Assembly: GCF_002025705.1 (NCBI RefSeq)
Contig: NZ_CP018846.1
Location: 5,509,501-5,573,500 of the forward strand
Length of the DNA stretch: 64,000 nt
Direction: 5' to 3'
From: Pseudomonas putida
GTDB taxonomy: Bacteria; Pseudomonadota; Gammaproteobacteria; Pseudomonadales; Pseudomonadaceae
Under the pieces are notes generated by a model. The model had not been told where the DNA came from. It ran no database searches and saw only the letters and a program-made list of their open reading frames with translations. Positions 7,533 to 16,901 of the stretch are shown one piece after another; within the stretch, counting starts at the first letter, position 1; each line of letters begins with the position of its first letter. A program made the translations under genes and the position numbers.

Positions 7533-9812
7533 TCAAAGCGTTTTGTTCGCCCCAGGCCCGATCATCCGCGCCAGGCCAAGGTTCTTCAGGGCCAGTTGCA
7601 GCGAGCTGTGGATAACCTGCGGGTTGTCGTGGCTCAGCGCCTCGACCAGCAGCTCCTTGGCCTTGCTCATGTTCACCTGGCGCAGCATCCACTTCACCTT
7701 CGGCAGGTTGGTGGCGTTCATCGACAGGCTGTCGAAGCCCATGGCCATCAACAGGATTGCCGCCGCCGGGTCACCGGCCATCTCGCCACAGATACTCACC
7801 GGCTTGCCTTCGCCATGGGCATCACGCACCACGGTATTGAGCGCCTGCAGTACTGCCGGATGCAGATAATCGTAAAGGTCGGCCACCCGCGGGTTGTTGC
7901 GGTCCACCGCCAGCAGATACTGGGTCAGGTCGTTGGAGCCGACCGAGAGGAAGTCCACTTGCCGCGCCAGCTCCTTGGTCTGGTACACCGCCGCAGGGAT
8001 TTCCACCATCACGCCCACCGGCGGCATCGGCACGTCGGTGCCTTCGTCGCGCACCTCGCCCCAGGCACGGTGGATCAGGTGCAGTGCTTCTTCCAGCTCG
8101 TGGATGCCGGAAATCATCGGCAGCAGAATGCGCAGGTTGTTCAGGCCCTCACTGGCCTTGAGCATCGCACGGGTCTGCACCAGGAAGATCTCCGGGTGGT
8201 CGAGGGTGACGCGGATGCCGCGCCAGCCGAGGAACGGGTTTTCTTCCTTGATCGGGAAGTACGACAGCGCCTTGTCACCCCCGATGTCGAGGGTGCGCAT
8301 GGTCACCGGCAGCGGGTGGAAGGCCGCCAGCTGCTCGCGGTAGATCGCCAGCTGCTCTTTCTCGCTGGGGAAGCGCTGATTGATCATGAACGGCACTTCA
8401 GTGCGGTACAGGCCAACGCCTTCGGCGCCACGCTGCTGGGCACGGGCCACATCGGCGAGCAGGCCGGTGTTGACCCACAGCGGCATGCGGTGGCCGTCGG
8501 GGGTGACGCACGGCAGTTCGCGCAGGGCGTCGAGGCCCTGGGCCAGCTGGCGTTCTTCCTCGACCACTTCGCTGTACTGCTTGCGCAGCACGTCACTGGG
8601 GTTGGTGAACACCTCGCCCTTGTAGCCGTCGACGATCATCTCGATGCCGTCGACCTTGGAATACGGCAGGTCGACCAGGCCCATCACCGTCGGAATGCCC
8701 ATGGCACGGGCTAGGATGGCAACGTGGGAGTTGCCCGAACCCAGCACCGAGACCAGGCCGACCAGCTTGCCCTCCGGCACTTCACCGAGCATTGCCGGGG
8801 TCAGCTCTTCACTGACCAGGATGGTGTTGTCGGCATACACCAGCGACTGCGAGCGGGCTTCCTGCAGGTAGGCCAGCAGGCGCCGGCCAAGGTCCTTCAC
8901 ATCCGAGGCGCGCTCGCGCAGGTAGTCGTCGTCCATCAGCTCGAAGCGGTTGACGTGCTCGCCTACCACCTGGCGCAAGGCGCCCTGGGCCCATTGGCCG
9001 GTCTTGATGACTTCGAACACTTCACCACCGAGGGCGGCATCTTCGAGCATCATCAGGTACACGTCGAACAGCGCGCGTTCTTCCGGGCGCAGCTGGGTCG
9101 CCAGCTTGGCCGACAGCTTGCGCATGTCTTCACGCACGCCTTCGAGGGCGTTCTGGAACAGTTTGAGCTCGGCGTCGATGTCATCGACGGTCTTGTCCGG
9201 CACCACTTCAAGGTCGGCCGGCGGCAGCATGACCACGGCACGCCCGACAGCGGCGCCCGGCGAGCCCGGCACGCCGACAAAGCGCGCCTCCTGAATACCT
9301 TTGCCCTGGCGGCCCAGGCCGCGGATAGAGCCGGTGGCTTCGGCGTGGGCGATAACGCCGGCAAGCTGGGCGCTCATGGTGACGAGGAAGGCTTCTTCGC
9401 CCTCATCGAACTGGCGGCGCTCCTTCTGCTGGATGACCAGTACACCGACCACGCGTCGGTGGTGGATGATCGGCGCACCTAGGAAAGAGGCGAATTTCTC
9501 TTCGCCGGTTTCAGCGAAGTAGCGATAACGCGGGTGATCAGCGGCGTTTTCCAGGTTCAGCGGCTCTTCCCGGGTACCGACCAGGCCAACCAGGCCCTCA
9601 TTGGGGGCCATGCTGACCTTGCCGATCGAGCGCTTGTTCAGACCCTCGGTGGCCATCAGCACGAAGCGGTTGGTTTCCGGGTCGAGCAGGTAAACTGAGC
9701 AGACCTGGCTGCCCATGGCCTCCTTGACGCGCAAGACAATGATCCCCAACGCCGTCTTGAGATCTTTGGCGGAGTTCACTTCCTGGACGATCTTGCGCAG
9801 CGTATTGAGCAT
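7533..9812 (-). CDS. ptsP: Nitrogen-PTS enzyme I (PEP-protein phosphotransferase PtsP)
   Basis: The first component of the nitrogen phosphotransferase relay; it autophosphorylates from PEP and passes phosphate to NPr (PtsO) and then PtsN. The 759 residues comprise a GAF domain (about 1-150, with SVYLLDPETNRFVLMATEGL), the HPr-binding and swivel region with the phosphohistidine in GSGNSHVAILARAMGIPTV, and a PEP-binding TIM barrel (GVMVEIPAA, SVGSNDLTQYLLAVDRNN, CGEMAGDPAA). It lies 22 nt after rppH on the same strand, the usual pairing. In P. putida this relay links nitrogen status to carbon use and polymer storage. Confidence 0.97.
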   Translation of the reverse strand: MLNTLRKIVQEVNSAKDLKTALGIIVLRVKEAMGSQVCSVYLLDPETNRFVLMATEGLNKRSIGKVSMAPNEGLVGLVGTREEPLNLENAADHPRYRYFAETGEEKFASFLGAPIIHHRRVVGVLVIQQKERRQFDEGEEAFLVTMSAQLAGVIAHAEATGSIRGLGRQGKGIQEARFVGVPGSPGAAVGRAVVMLPPADLEVVPDKTVDDIDAELKLFQNALEGVREDMRKLSAKLATQLRPEERALFDVYLMMLEDAALGGEVFEVIKTGQWAQGALRQVVGEHVNRFELMDDDYLRERASDVKDLGRRLLAYLQEARSQSLVYADNTILVSEELTPAMLGEVPEGKLVGLVSVLGSGNSHVAILARAMGIPTVMGLVDLPYSKVDGIEMIVDGYKGEVFTNPSDVLRKQYSEVVEEERQLAQGLDALRELPCVTPDGHRMPLWVNTGLLADVARAQQRGAEGVGLYRTEVPFMINQRFPSEKEQLAIYREQLAAFHPLPVTMRTLDIGGDKALSYFPIKEENPFLGWRGIRVTLDHPEIFLVQTRAMLKASEGLNNLRILLPMISGIHELEEALHLIHRAWGEVRDEGTDVPMPPVGVMVEIPAAVYQTKELARQVDFLSVGSNDLTQYLLAVDRNNPRVADLYDYLHPAVLQALNTVVRDAHGEGKPVSICGEMAGDPAAAILLMAMGFDSLSMNATNLPKVKWMLRQVNMSKAKELLVEALSHDNPQVIHSSLQLALKNLGLARMIGPGANKTL

Positions 9813-9834
9813 GGCTCGGGGTCGAACTCCGTCG

Positions 9835-10314
9835 TCAGTCGCGCGTCAGCAGACGCGGTGCAAGCTCTTTCAGGGCGCGGCGGTAGACTTCACGCTTGAA
9901 TGTCACCACCTGGCCCAGCGGGTACCAATAGCTGACCCAGCGCCAGCCGTCGAATTCCGGCTTGCCGGTCAGGTCCATCCGCACCCGTTGTTCATTGCTC
10001 ACCAGGCGCAGTAAAAACCACTTTTGCTTCTGGCCGATGCACAGCGGTTGGCTGTGGGTGCGGACCAGCCGCTGGGGTAAACGATAACGCAACCAGCCGC
10101 GGGTGCAGGCAAGAATTTCCACATCGTCGCGTTCAAGGCCAACTTCTTCGTTCAGCTCGCGGTACAGGGCATCTTCCGGCGTCTCGTCAGGGTTGATGCC
10201 ACCCTGCGGGAATTGCCAGGCATCCTGGTTGATCCGTCGAGCCCATAGCACCTGCCCGGCATCATTCGTGAGAATGATCCCAACATTGGGGCGAAAACCA
10301 TCCGGGTCGATCAC
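9835..10314 (-). CDS. rppH: RNA pyrophosphohydrolase RppH
   Basis: A 159-residue Nudix hydrolase that removes pyrophosphate from 5'-triphosphate mRNA ends and so triggers RNase E decay. The Nudix box is GGINPDETPEDALYRELNEE. The GTG at 10314 is chosen because it yields the canonical start (V/M)IDPDGFRPNVGIIL; the longer frame reaching 10386 adds 24 non-conserved residues. It forms an operon with ptsP. Confidence 0.95.
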   Translation of the reverse strand: MIDPDGFRPNVGIILTNDAGQVLWARRINQDAWQFPQGGINPDETPEDALYRELNEEVGLERDDVEILACTRGWLRYRLPQRLVRTHSQPLCIGQKQKWFLLRLVSNEQRVRMDLTGKPEFDGWRWVSYWYPLGQVVTFKREVYRRALKELAPRLLTRD

Positions 10315-10454
10315 GGCAGCAACCTCGCAAACGCATGTCACCGCATTGTTCCACAAAGCTTGCGAGCGCAGCAACGCGCCCGCCAAGCTTATGTGCAGTG
10401 CGGTGAAAACTCCGTATTCTGCGGGCTACCCGATGGCTGACACGAGTAACCGCG

Positions 10455-11111
10455 ATGCGCCTGGCTTTATTCGACCTGGACAATACCCTCCTCGGTGGCG
10501 ACAGCGACCACGCCTGGGGTGACTACCTGTGCGAGCGGGGCATTCTCGACCCTATCGCATATAAGGAACGCAACGACGCTTTCTACCAGGACTACCTGAA
10601 CGGCACCCTGGACCTGCAGGCCTACCTGGCCTTTTCCATGGAGATCCTGGCTGCCACCGAACCAGCCCAGCTCGACGAATGGCACCGCGACTTCATGCGC
10701 GACTGCATCGAGCCGATCATCCTGCCCAAGGCCCTGGCATTGCTGCAGCAGCACCGCGAGGCCGGCGACCAGTTGGTGATCATCACGGCCACCAACCGCT
10801 TCGTCACCGCGCCCATCGCCCGGCGCCTGGGTGTGCGCGTGTTGCTGGCAACCGAATGCGAGACGCACAACGGCCGCTATACCGGGCGTAGTACCGATAT
10901 AGCGTGTTTCCGTGAAGGCAAGGTGACGCGGCTGGAGCGCTGGATGCTGGAGAACGGGTTCGACCTGGAAGACAGCTATTTCTATAGCGACTCGATGAAT
11001 GACCTGCCGTTGCTGGAGCGAGTGACGCATGCGGTGGCGGTGGACCCGGACCCGAACTTGCGGGCCGAGGCCGAGAAGCGTGGCTGGCCGCTGATCTCTC
11101 TAAGGGATTGA
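10455..11111 (+). CDS. HAD-superfamily subfamily IB phosphatase
   Basis: A 218-residue phosphoserine-phosphatase-like HAD hydrolase. Motif I is FDLDNTLLGGDSD near the N-terminus, motif II includes ITATNRF, and motif III-IV is YSDSMNDLPLLE. The size and the GGDSDHAW cap insertion match the HAD-IB group (CicA-like). The substrate is unknown. It is divergent from rppH with about 140 nt between the starts. Confidence 0.88.
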   Translation: MRLALFDLDNTLLGGDSDHAWGDYLCERGILDPIAYKERNDAFYQDYLNGTLDLQAYLAFSMEILAATEPAQLDEWHRDFMRDCIEPIILPKALALLQQHREAGDQLVIITATNRFVTAPIARRLGVRVLLATECETHNGRYTGRSTDIACFREGKVTRLERWMLENGFDLEDSYFYSDSMNDLPLLERVTHAVAVDPDPNLRAEAEKRGWPLISLRD

Positions 11112-11118
11112 GAATGTC

Positions 11119-11221
11119 GGGGCTGCTTTGCAGCCCTTTCGCGACACAAGGCCGCTCCTACAGGGGAATGCGATTCCTGTAGGAGCGGCCTTGTGTCGCG
11201 ATGGAGGGCGGAGCCCTCCCC
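11119..11221. repeat. REP pair, GCGGCCTTGTGTCGCG type
   Basis: Inverted arms containing ACAAGGCCGCTCCTACAG and CTGTAGGAGCGGCCTTGTG lie between the convergent HAD and DUF2269 genes. The right-hand tip (GGAGGGCGGAGCCCTCC) differs from the usual GGGCCGC tip but is itself a palindrome. Confidence 0.85.
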
Positions 11222-11226
11222 TGGCC

Positions 11227-11652
11227 TCAGACCGGCTTGGCGCCCATCAGCCCAGCAATGGACAGAAAGCACACCCCGCTGAACACCGCCAGCGCCAAGG
11301 TAAACCGCAGCCCCACCACTTCAGCCTTGCGCAGCCGGTTCAGCCGCACCAGCAGCCACCAGCCGGCAAACGCACCCAGCGTATAGATGACGCTGGACGC
11401 CAGCACCCAGGTCTGCCCCAGCGGCCATCCCACAAGGTGCACCAGCCACCAGCCGGTGAACGGCATGCTCACCAGGCACACCCCCATCACCAGCCAGACG
11501 AACACCAACGGCCGGCGCAGCAGCTTGGCATAGGCCTCGGCATCGCCCTGGTGTCGGGCGCGCACGGCCCAGATCGCCAGGCCCAGGGCGCCCAGCAGCA
11601 ACAGCACGGTGGCGATGATGTGAAGGGTCTTGAGGGCGGTCAGGTGTTCCAT
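11227..11652 (-). CDS. DUF2269-family membrane protein
   Basis: A 141-residue inner-membrane protein with four hydrophobic segments (about 9-29, 47-69, 78-99 and 113-134). The conserved histidine-containing first helix (LKTLHIIATVLLLLGALG) fits the DUF2269 family. No catalytic motif is visible and the function is unknown. AAGGA precedes the ATG. It stands alone between ilvA and a REP pair. Confidence 0.8.
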   Translation of the reverse strand: MEHLTALKTLHIIATVLLLLGALGLAIWAVRARHQGDAEAYAKLLRRPLVFVWLVMGVCLVSMPFTGWWLVHLVGWPLGQTWVLASSVIYTLGAFAGWWLLVRLNRLRKAEVVGLRFTLALAVFSGVCFLSIAGLMGAKPV

Positions 11653-11691
11653 TTCCCAGTTGTCCTTGCGCAGGCCATTTTTCCGTTAGCC

Positions 11692-11719
11692 TTTACGCGG
11701 GCAAGCCCGCGAAAAGGCC
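11692..11719. repeat. Single REP-like palindrome
   Basis: A short dyad (ACGCGGGCAAGCCCGCGAAA) lies just after the ilvA 3' end and before the DUF2269 start. It is a lone half-unit of the GCGGGCNNGCCCGC REP type found around the RAYT gene at 49 kb. Confidence 0.6.
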
Positions 11720-11739
11720 ATCAGCCCTAGCTTAGCCGC

Positions 11740-13254
11740 TCAGCCCAGGAACAGCTTGTACGCGGGGTTGTCGGTCTCGTCCCAGTACGGGTAACCGATC
11801 TTGGCCAGCGCCGCCGGCACCAGGTGACGCTCGTCTTCCGGCACCTGCAGGCCGGCGACCACGCGCCCGTCAGCAGCGCCGTGGTTGCGGTAGTGGAACA
11901 TCGAGATATTCCAGCGCCCGCCCAGCTTGGTGAGGAAGTTGAACAACGCCCCCGGCCGCTCGGGGAACTCGAAGCGCAGCACGATCTCGTCGCTGGCACC
12001 CGCCGAGTGGCCACCGACCATGTGGCGGATGTGCAGCTTGGCCAGTTCGTTGTCGGTCAGGTCGGTCACCGGGAAGCCCTGATCGATCAGGTTCTGCACC
12101 AGTGCCGCCCGTGGGTCGTTTTCCGGGTGGGTCTGCACGCCGACGAAAATATGCGCCTCATCGGAGGTGTGCTTGCGGTAGTTGAATTCGGTGATCTGGC
12201 GCTTGCCGATGGCCTCGCAGAAGGCCTTGAAGCTGCCGGGGCGCTCGGGGATGGTCACAGCGATGATGGCTTCACGCTTCTCGCCCAGCTCGGCACGCTC
12301 GGCGACATGGCGCAAACGGTCGAAGTTGACGTTGGCGCCCGAATCGATGGCGACCAGGGTCTGCCCGGTCACGCCCTTGAGTTCGACATACTTCTTGATG
12401 CCCGCAACGCCCAGCGCGCCAGCAGGTTCGGTGATCGAGCGGGTATCGTCGTAGATATCCTTGATTGCCGCGCAGATTTCGTCAGTGCTTACAGTCACCA
12501 CCTCATCCACATGGAGGCGGCAGATGTCGAACGTGTGCTGGCCGATCTGCGCCACTGCCACACCATCGGCGAACAGCCCGACCTGCGGCAGCACCACGCG
12601 CTCGCCAGCCGCCATTGCGGCCTGCAGGCAGTTGGAGTCGTCCGGCTCGACACCGATCACCTTGATTTCCGGGCGCAGGTATTTCACGTAGGCCGCAATA
12701 CCCGCAATCAGGCCACCGCCGCCCACCGGGACGAATATCGCATCCAGCTGCCCCGGATGCTGACGGAGGATTTCCATCGCCACGGTGCCTTGGCCAGCAA
12801 TGGTGTGCGGGTCGTCATAGGGGTGGATGTAGACGAAGCCTTTTTCCTCGACCAGTTTCAGCGAGTAGGCCAGCGCTTCGGGGAACGAGTCGCCATGCAA
12901 CACTACCTTGCCGCCGCGCGAACGCACGCCTTCGACCTTGATCTCGGGGGTAGTCTTGGGCATCACGATGGTGGCCTTGATGCCCAGCTCGCGGGCCGCC
13001 AGGGCGACGCCCTGGGCATGGTTGCCGGCTGAGGCGGTGACCACGCCGCGGGCCAGCTCTTCCTGGGTCAGCTGCGCCAACTTGTTGTACGCCCCACGGA
13101 TCTTGAACGAGAACACCGGCTGCAGGTCTTCGCGCTTGAGCAGGATCTGGTTGCCCAGGCGCTTGCTCAGCTGCCCGGCGCTGTGCAGTGGGGTTTCGAC
13201 AGCGACGTCGTAGACGCGCGAGGTGAGGATCTTCTTGACGTACTGTTCGAGCAT
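11740..13254 (-). CDS. ilvA: Biosynthetic threonine ammonia-lyase
   Basis: A PLP enzyme that deaminates threonine to 2-oxobutanoate, the first step of isoleucine synthesis. At 504 residues it has the catalytic domain (about 1-320) with the Schiff-base Lys51 in FSFKIRGAYNK and the glycine loop GGGGLIAGIAAY. Two ACT-like regulatory domains follow (about 330-410 and 425-500), which mediate isoleucine inhibition and valine activation. It is divergent from rpiA with 133 nt between the starts. Confidence 0.97.
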   Translation of the reverse strand: MLEQYVKKILTSRVYDVAVETPLHSAGQLSKRLGNQILLKREDLQPVFSFKIRGAYNKLAQLTQEELARGVVTASAGNHAQGVALAARELGIKATIVMPKTTPEIKVEGVRSRGGKVVLHGDSFPEALAYSLKLVEEKGFVYIHPYDDPHTIAGQGTVAMEILRQHPGQLDAIFVPVGGGGLIAGIAAYVKYLRPEIKVIGVEPDDSNCLQAAMAAGERVVLPQVGLFADGVAVAQIGQHTFDICRLHVDEVVTVSTDEICAAIKDIYDDTRSITEPAGALGVAGIKKYVELKGVTGQTLVAIDSGANVNFDRLRHVAERAELGEKREAIIAVTIPERPGSFKAFCEAIGKRQITEFNYRKHTSDEAHIFVGVQTHPENDPRAALVQNLIDQGFPVTDLTDNELAKLHIRHMVGGHSAGASDEIVLRFEFPERPGALFNFLTKLGGRWNISMFHYRNHGAADGRVVAGLQVPEDERHLVPAALAKIGYPYWDETDNPAYKLFLG

Positions 13255-13387
13255 CGGAAAGCATCACTGGCCGCGGGACAAGGGCTGCGAGTCTACCCCA
13301 GCGCTACGTCGGGCGACCACAGCAAAGCCGCCCGAGCCGTTATACTAGGCTCCTTTCATTACCGCCCTGCCCCATTCCGGAGCCCGC

Positions 13388-14062
13388 ATGACCCAGGACC
13401 AACTCAAACAGGCCGTCGCCCAGGCCGCTGTCGACTTCATTCTGCCCAAGCTGGATGAAAAGAGCGTCGTCGGCGTCGGCACAGGTTCGACTGCCAACTT
13501 CTTCATTGACGCCCTGGCCCAGCACAAGACTGCCTTCGATGGCGCGGTCGCCAGCTCCGAGGCCACTGCCCAGCGTCTGAAGGGCCATGGCATCCCGGTC
13601 TACGAGCTGAACAGCGTCAGCGAGCTGGAGTTCTATGTCGACGGCGCCGACGAGAGCGACGCGCACCTGAACCTGATCAAGGGTGGTGGCGCGGCCCTGA
13701 CCCGCGAGAAGATCGTCGCGGCCGTGGCCAAGACGTTCATCTGCATCGCCGACGGCAGCAAGCTGGTGCCGGTACTGGGCGCCTTCCCGCTGCCGGTCGA
13801 GGTGATTCCGATGGCCCGCAGCCACGTGGCGCGTCAGCTGGTCAAGCTGGGCGGCGACCCGGTGTACCGTGAAGGCGTGGTGACCGACAACGGTAACGTG
13901 ATCCTCGATGTGCACAACCTGCAGATCACCAACCCGGTTGAGCTGGAAGCACAGATCAACGCCATCGTTGGCGTGGTGACCAACGGCCTGTTCGCCGCAC
14001 GCCCGGCAGACCTGCTGCTGCTGGGTACCGCTGAAGGCGTCAAGGCCCTCAAGGCCGAGTAA
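13388..14062 (+). CDS. rpiA: Ribose-5-phosphate isomerase A
   Basis: Interconverts ribose 5-phosphate and ribulose 5-phosphate in the pentose phosphate pathway. The 224-residue protein shows the RpiA motifs VGVGTGSTANFFIDAL (phosphate loop), VDGADESD and KGGGAALTREK (catalytic acidic residues and lysine). A TATACT -10-like box lies at 13341-13346, about 40 nt before the ATG. The ilvA-rpiA divergent pair is conserved in Pseudomonas. Confidence 0.97.
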   Translation: MTQDQLKQAVAQAAVDFILPKLDEKSVVGVGTGSTANFFIDALAQHKTAFDGAVASSEATAQRLKGHGIPVYELNSVSELEFYVDGADESDAHLNLIKGGGAALTREKIVAAVAKTFICIADGSKLVPVLGAFPLPVEVIPMARSHVARQLVKLGGDPVYREGVVTDNGNVILDVHNLQITNPVELEAQINAIVGVVTNGLFAARPADLLLLGTAEGVKALKAE

Positions 14063-14071
14063 CAACGGCCG

Positions 14072-14106
14072 AACCCGCTCCTACAACTTTGCAGGAGCGG
14101 GCTTGA
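14072..14106. terminator. Hairpin between convergent rpiA and SdiA-regulated gene
   Basis: An imperfect stem (AACCCGCTCCT with AGGAGCGGGCTT) sits at the 3' end of rpiA and overlaps the last codons of the opposing gene. It resembles half of a REP pair and has no strong T-run, so it may act as a 3' stabiliser rather than a strong terminator. Confidence 0.5.
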
Positions 14107-14989
14107 ACACGTAGAACAGGTTCGGCTCGCTGACCGGGTACAGGGTCCCCGCCTCGTCCATCGCAATCCCTTCAGCCTGCGGCACTGTCGCCCTCAAGCC
14201 CTGAAACCCCTTGCGCAACGACAGGGTGCTCAGTGGCTGCCCCTGCACATCCAGCTCCAGCACCAGCCGCGACTCATCCGAGAGCGCCAGCAGGTGCCCG
14301 CTGCGCTCATCGAACTGCAAGCTCGACAGGTCACGCACGAACAACCTCGCATCGCGCTTGCGGTCCTGCACCACGTGCACCGCGTAAGGCCGGTCCGGGT
14401 TTTGATGCGGGAACCCATGCACTTCATAGATCAACATCGGGTCACGCTCCTTGGCCACGAACAGGCGCTGGCCCGCCGAATCGTAGGCCAAGCCCTCAAA
14501 CCCTTTGTTGCCGTTGAGGCCGATGCCAAGGCTAACTTGCTCGGCGTCTGCGGCGTCGAGAAACAGCGTGTCATCGTCCAGGTGCACTCGGATCAGCCGC
14601 TGCTGCCGCTCATCGGTAATCACATAGCTGTTGGGCCCGACATATTCCACGGCCTCCGGGTCGCCGAAGCCGGTCAGTGGCACCCGGCGCAGGATGCGAC
14701 CGTCCAGCGAAAGCTCGATCAGTTCCGAGCGGGCATTGGTAACCGTGAACAGGGTTTTGCGGTCGGGGTCGTAGGTCAGTGCCGAAAGGTCGTCGTCCAG
14801 CCCTTCAACCGGCTGTGCCTCCACCACTACCTGGTAGCGATCGAGGCCCATGCCTTGCTCAGCCGGCTGCCACCAGGTCTTGAGGTTGAACCAGCCGCGC
14901 TCGAACAGGCGAAACTCCTGGGCAGCCAAACCCAGGAACAACAGCCCTGCGAACAGAAGGATCAATAACAGCTGAAACAGGCGACGCAT
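14081..14989 (-). CDS. SdiA-regulated-type beta-propeller protein, copy 1
   Basis: A 302-residue protein of the SdiA-regulated (YjiK-like) family. An N-terminal membrane anchor (about residues 4-25) is followed by a periplasmic domain with beta-propeller-like repeats (LSALTYDPDRKTLFTVTN, GDPEAVEYVGPNSYVITDE, NKGFEGLAYDSAGQRLFVAKE). The function is unknown; homologues look like phytase- or esterase-like propellers. A paralogue lies just upstream on the same strand. Confidence 0.82.
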   Translation of the reverse strand: MRRLFQLLLILLFAGLLFLGLAAQEFRLFERGWFNLKTWWQPAEQGMGLDRYQVVVEAQPVEGLDDDLSALTYDPDRKTLFTVTNARSELIELSLDGRILRRVPLTGFGDPEAVEYVGPNSYVITDERQQRLIRVHLDDDTLFLDAADAEQVSLGIGLNGNKGFEGLAYDSAGQRLFVAKERDPMLIYEVHGFPHQNPDRPYAVHVVQDRKRDARLFVRDLSSLQFDERSGHLLALSDESRLVLELDVQGQPLSTLSLRKGFQGLRATVPQAEGIAMDEAGTLYPVSEPNLFYVFKPAPAKL

Positions 14990-15070
14990 AACGACAGACT
15001 CGACATGAAGGAGGCGAATCTAACCATGGCCGACTGAAGTGAAACTTAATGTCCGAACGAGCTGATAGTG

Positions 15071-15994
15071 CTACTGGCTTTTCTTGAAGCGATAGAACAG
15101 GTTCGGCTCGCTGACCATGTACAGGTTACCCTGATCGTCCATGGCAACGCCTTCGGCACGCGGGATGGTGTGCTTCAGCCCGTTGAAGCCGCCCAGCAGG
15201 GTCATGAAGCTGACCTGCTGGCCTTGCTCGTCAAGCTCCAGCAGCATGTTGGAGTCAGCCGACAGCACCAGCAGATGCCCCGTGCGCGGGTCGACCCCCA
15301 GGGCCGACAGGTTGCGCAGGTCGAGCTCATCGCTGGCCAGCGCCTGCTTTTCACCCTTCAGCGGGCTGCGCCCGTCGCTGCTCCAGGTGTACAGCTTCGG
15401 CGGCCGCTCCTCGCCGATCACCAGACGCTGGCGCATCGGGTCCCAGGCCACACCTTCGAAGCCCTTGTTGCGCTTCACCGACTCGCCCAGGTCGTGGCTC
15501 TGGAAATCAGCGTGGTTCAGCGAGGTGGTTTGTGCGTCCACCTTGACCACGGTCAGGTCGTGCAGGCGTTCATCGGTGATCGCCACGTTGCCATCTTCCA
15601 TCACCGCGACACCTTCCGGGTTGCTCCAGCCTACCAGCGGAATCTTGCGCAACACGTCGCCGTCGAGGTTGAGCTCGACCAGGAACGGGTTCTTGCCCAT
15701 TACCGCGAACAGCGTGCGGGTACGCGGGCTGAAGGCGACGTCGGAGGCTTCGTCATCTTCCATGCCTGGCAAAACCTTGGCGTCGATGTCGACCTGGTAG
15801 TCCGGCAGCCACACGCTTTCGCTGCGCTCGGCGCTGGTCTCGAAGCCTTCCTTGACCCACAGCATACCGCGGTCATCCCAGTGCATGGCCACAGCCACGC
15901 CATAACCGATCACCGCTGCAACGGCCAGGCCGAAGGGCCAGCGCAGGTAGAAGCGGCGCTTGGGGGATGCGGGGGCGCTGGTGGATGCTGGCAT
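15071..15994 (-). CDS. SdiA-regulated-type beta-propeller protein, copy 2
   Basis: A 307-residue paralogue of the neighbouring gene. It has a basic N-terminus, one membrane anchor (about 19-38) and the same repeated signature strings in the same order (ASDVAFSPRTRTLFAVMGKN, SNPEGVAVMEDGNVAITDE, NKGFEGVAWDPMRQRLVIGEE). Both end with SEPNLFY followed by a short tail. The two copies are well diverged, so the duplication is old. Possible joint role at the cell envelope; no enzymatic residues are identifiable. Confidence 0.82.
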   Translation of the reverse strand: MPASTSAPASPKRRFYLRWPFGLAVAAVIGYGVAVAMHWDDRGMLWVKEGFETSAERSESVWLPDYQVDIDAKVLPGMEDDEASDVAFSPRTRTLFAVMGKNPFLVELNLDGDVLRKIPLVGWSNPEGVAVMEDGNVAITDERLHDLTVVKVDAQTTSLNHADFQSHDLGESVKRNKGFEGVAWDPMRQRLVIGEERPPKLYTWSSDGRSPLKGEKQALASDELDLRNLSALGVDPRTGHLLVLSADSNMLLELDEQGQQVSFMTLLGGFNGLKHTIPRAEGVAMDDQGNLYMVSEPNLFYRFKKSQ

Positions 15995-16082
15995 GCAAGA
16001 GTCCTGGGGAGATGGGCAAAGATCCGCGCATTATCCGGATGGGGTGTGAAAAATCGGTAAACCGGGAATAAGCAGGCCTTTT

Positions 16083-16199
16083 GTGGGAGCGGCCTTGCGT
16101 CGCGAAAGGGCCGCAAAGCGGCCCCGGCAATATTCCCTGTGTCGCTTAAACCCTGGGGCCGCTACGCAGCCCTTTCGCGACGCAAGGCCGCTCCCACAT
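16083..16199. repeat. REP pair, GCGGCCTTGCGTCGCGAAAGG type
   Basis: Inverted arms of about 45 nt (TGTGGGAGCGGCCTTGCGTC ... and its complement) enclose about 26 nt. The pair lies between the FAH-family gene's stop and the start region of the SdiA-regulated gene. Confidence 0.9.
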
Positions 16200-16220
16200 T
16201 GGCCGCGACAGACTTTGTAA

Positions 16221-16886
16221 TCAGAGCACCCGGCTCTCGAAGCGGCAGACGCCCGGCAGTTCCAGCACCAATTCGTCACCAACATTGAACGGCCCGACAC
16301 CGGCCGGCGTGCCGGTCAGGATCACGTCACCCGCCTGCAGCGAGAAATGCGCCGCCATGTACTGGATGATCGGCACGATCGGGTTGAGCATCATCGCGCT
16401 GTTGCCATCCTGACGCACTTCACCATTGATGGTCAGGCGCACCGGAATATCGGTCACATCTTCAAAGGACGCTGCGGAAACGAATGGTGGCAGCACGCAA
16501 GCGCCGTCAAAGCTCTTGCACAGCTCCCACGGCAGGCCCTTTTCCTTGAGCTTGGCCTGCACATCACGCAGCGTCAGGTCCAGCGCCGGGGCATAGCCGG
16601 AGATGGCGTCCAGCACTTCTTCCTCGGACGCACTGGAAGAAAGCGACTTGCCCAGCAACACGGCAATTTCGGCCTCGTAGTGTACCGAGCCACGGTCGGT
16701 CGGGATCTTGAACCCACCTTCCAGCGGCACCACGCAACTACCCGGCTTGATGAACAGCAGCGGCTCGGAAGGAATGGGGTTGTCCAGTTCCTTTGCATGT
16801 TCGGCGTAGTTGCGGCCGATGCACACCACCTTGCCCAGCGGGAAATGAATGCGCGTGCCGTCTACGTACTGGTGCTGGTAACTCAT
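16221..16886 (-). CDS. Fumarylacetoacetate-hydrolase-family protein
   Basis: A 221-residue FAH-fold enzyme, the family that includes fumarylpyruvate and acylpyruvate hydrolases and oxaloacetate decarboxylases. The GRNYAEHAKEL start, the metal-binding acidic residues in HYEAEIAVLLGK and the LTGTPAGVGP loop are present. It is only 15 nt after the FAD-linked dehydrogenase, so the two form an operon. An acylpyruvate or oxaloacetate-like substrate is likely, but not specified by the sequence. Confidence 0.9.
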   Translation of the reverse strand: MSYQHQYVDGTRIHFPLGKVVCIGRNYAEHAKELDNPIPSEPLLFIKPGSCVVPLEGGFKIPTDRGSVHYEAEIAVLLGKSLSSSASEEEVLDAISGYAPALDLTLRDVQAKLKEKGLPWELCKSFDGACVLPPFVSAASFEDVTDIPVRLTINGEVRQDGNSAMMLNPIVPIIQYMAAHFSLQAGDVILTGTPAGVGPFNVGDELVLELPGVCRFESRVL

Positions 16887-16901
16887 GGCCGACTCCTTTG
16901 A

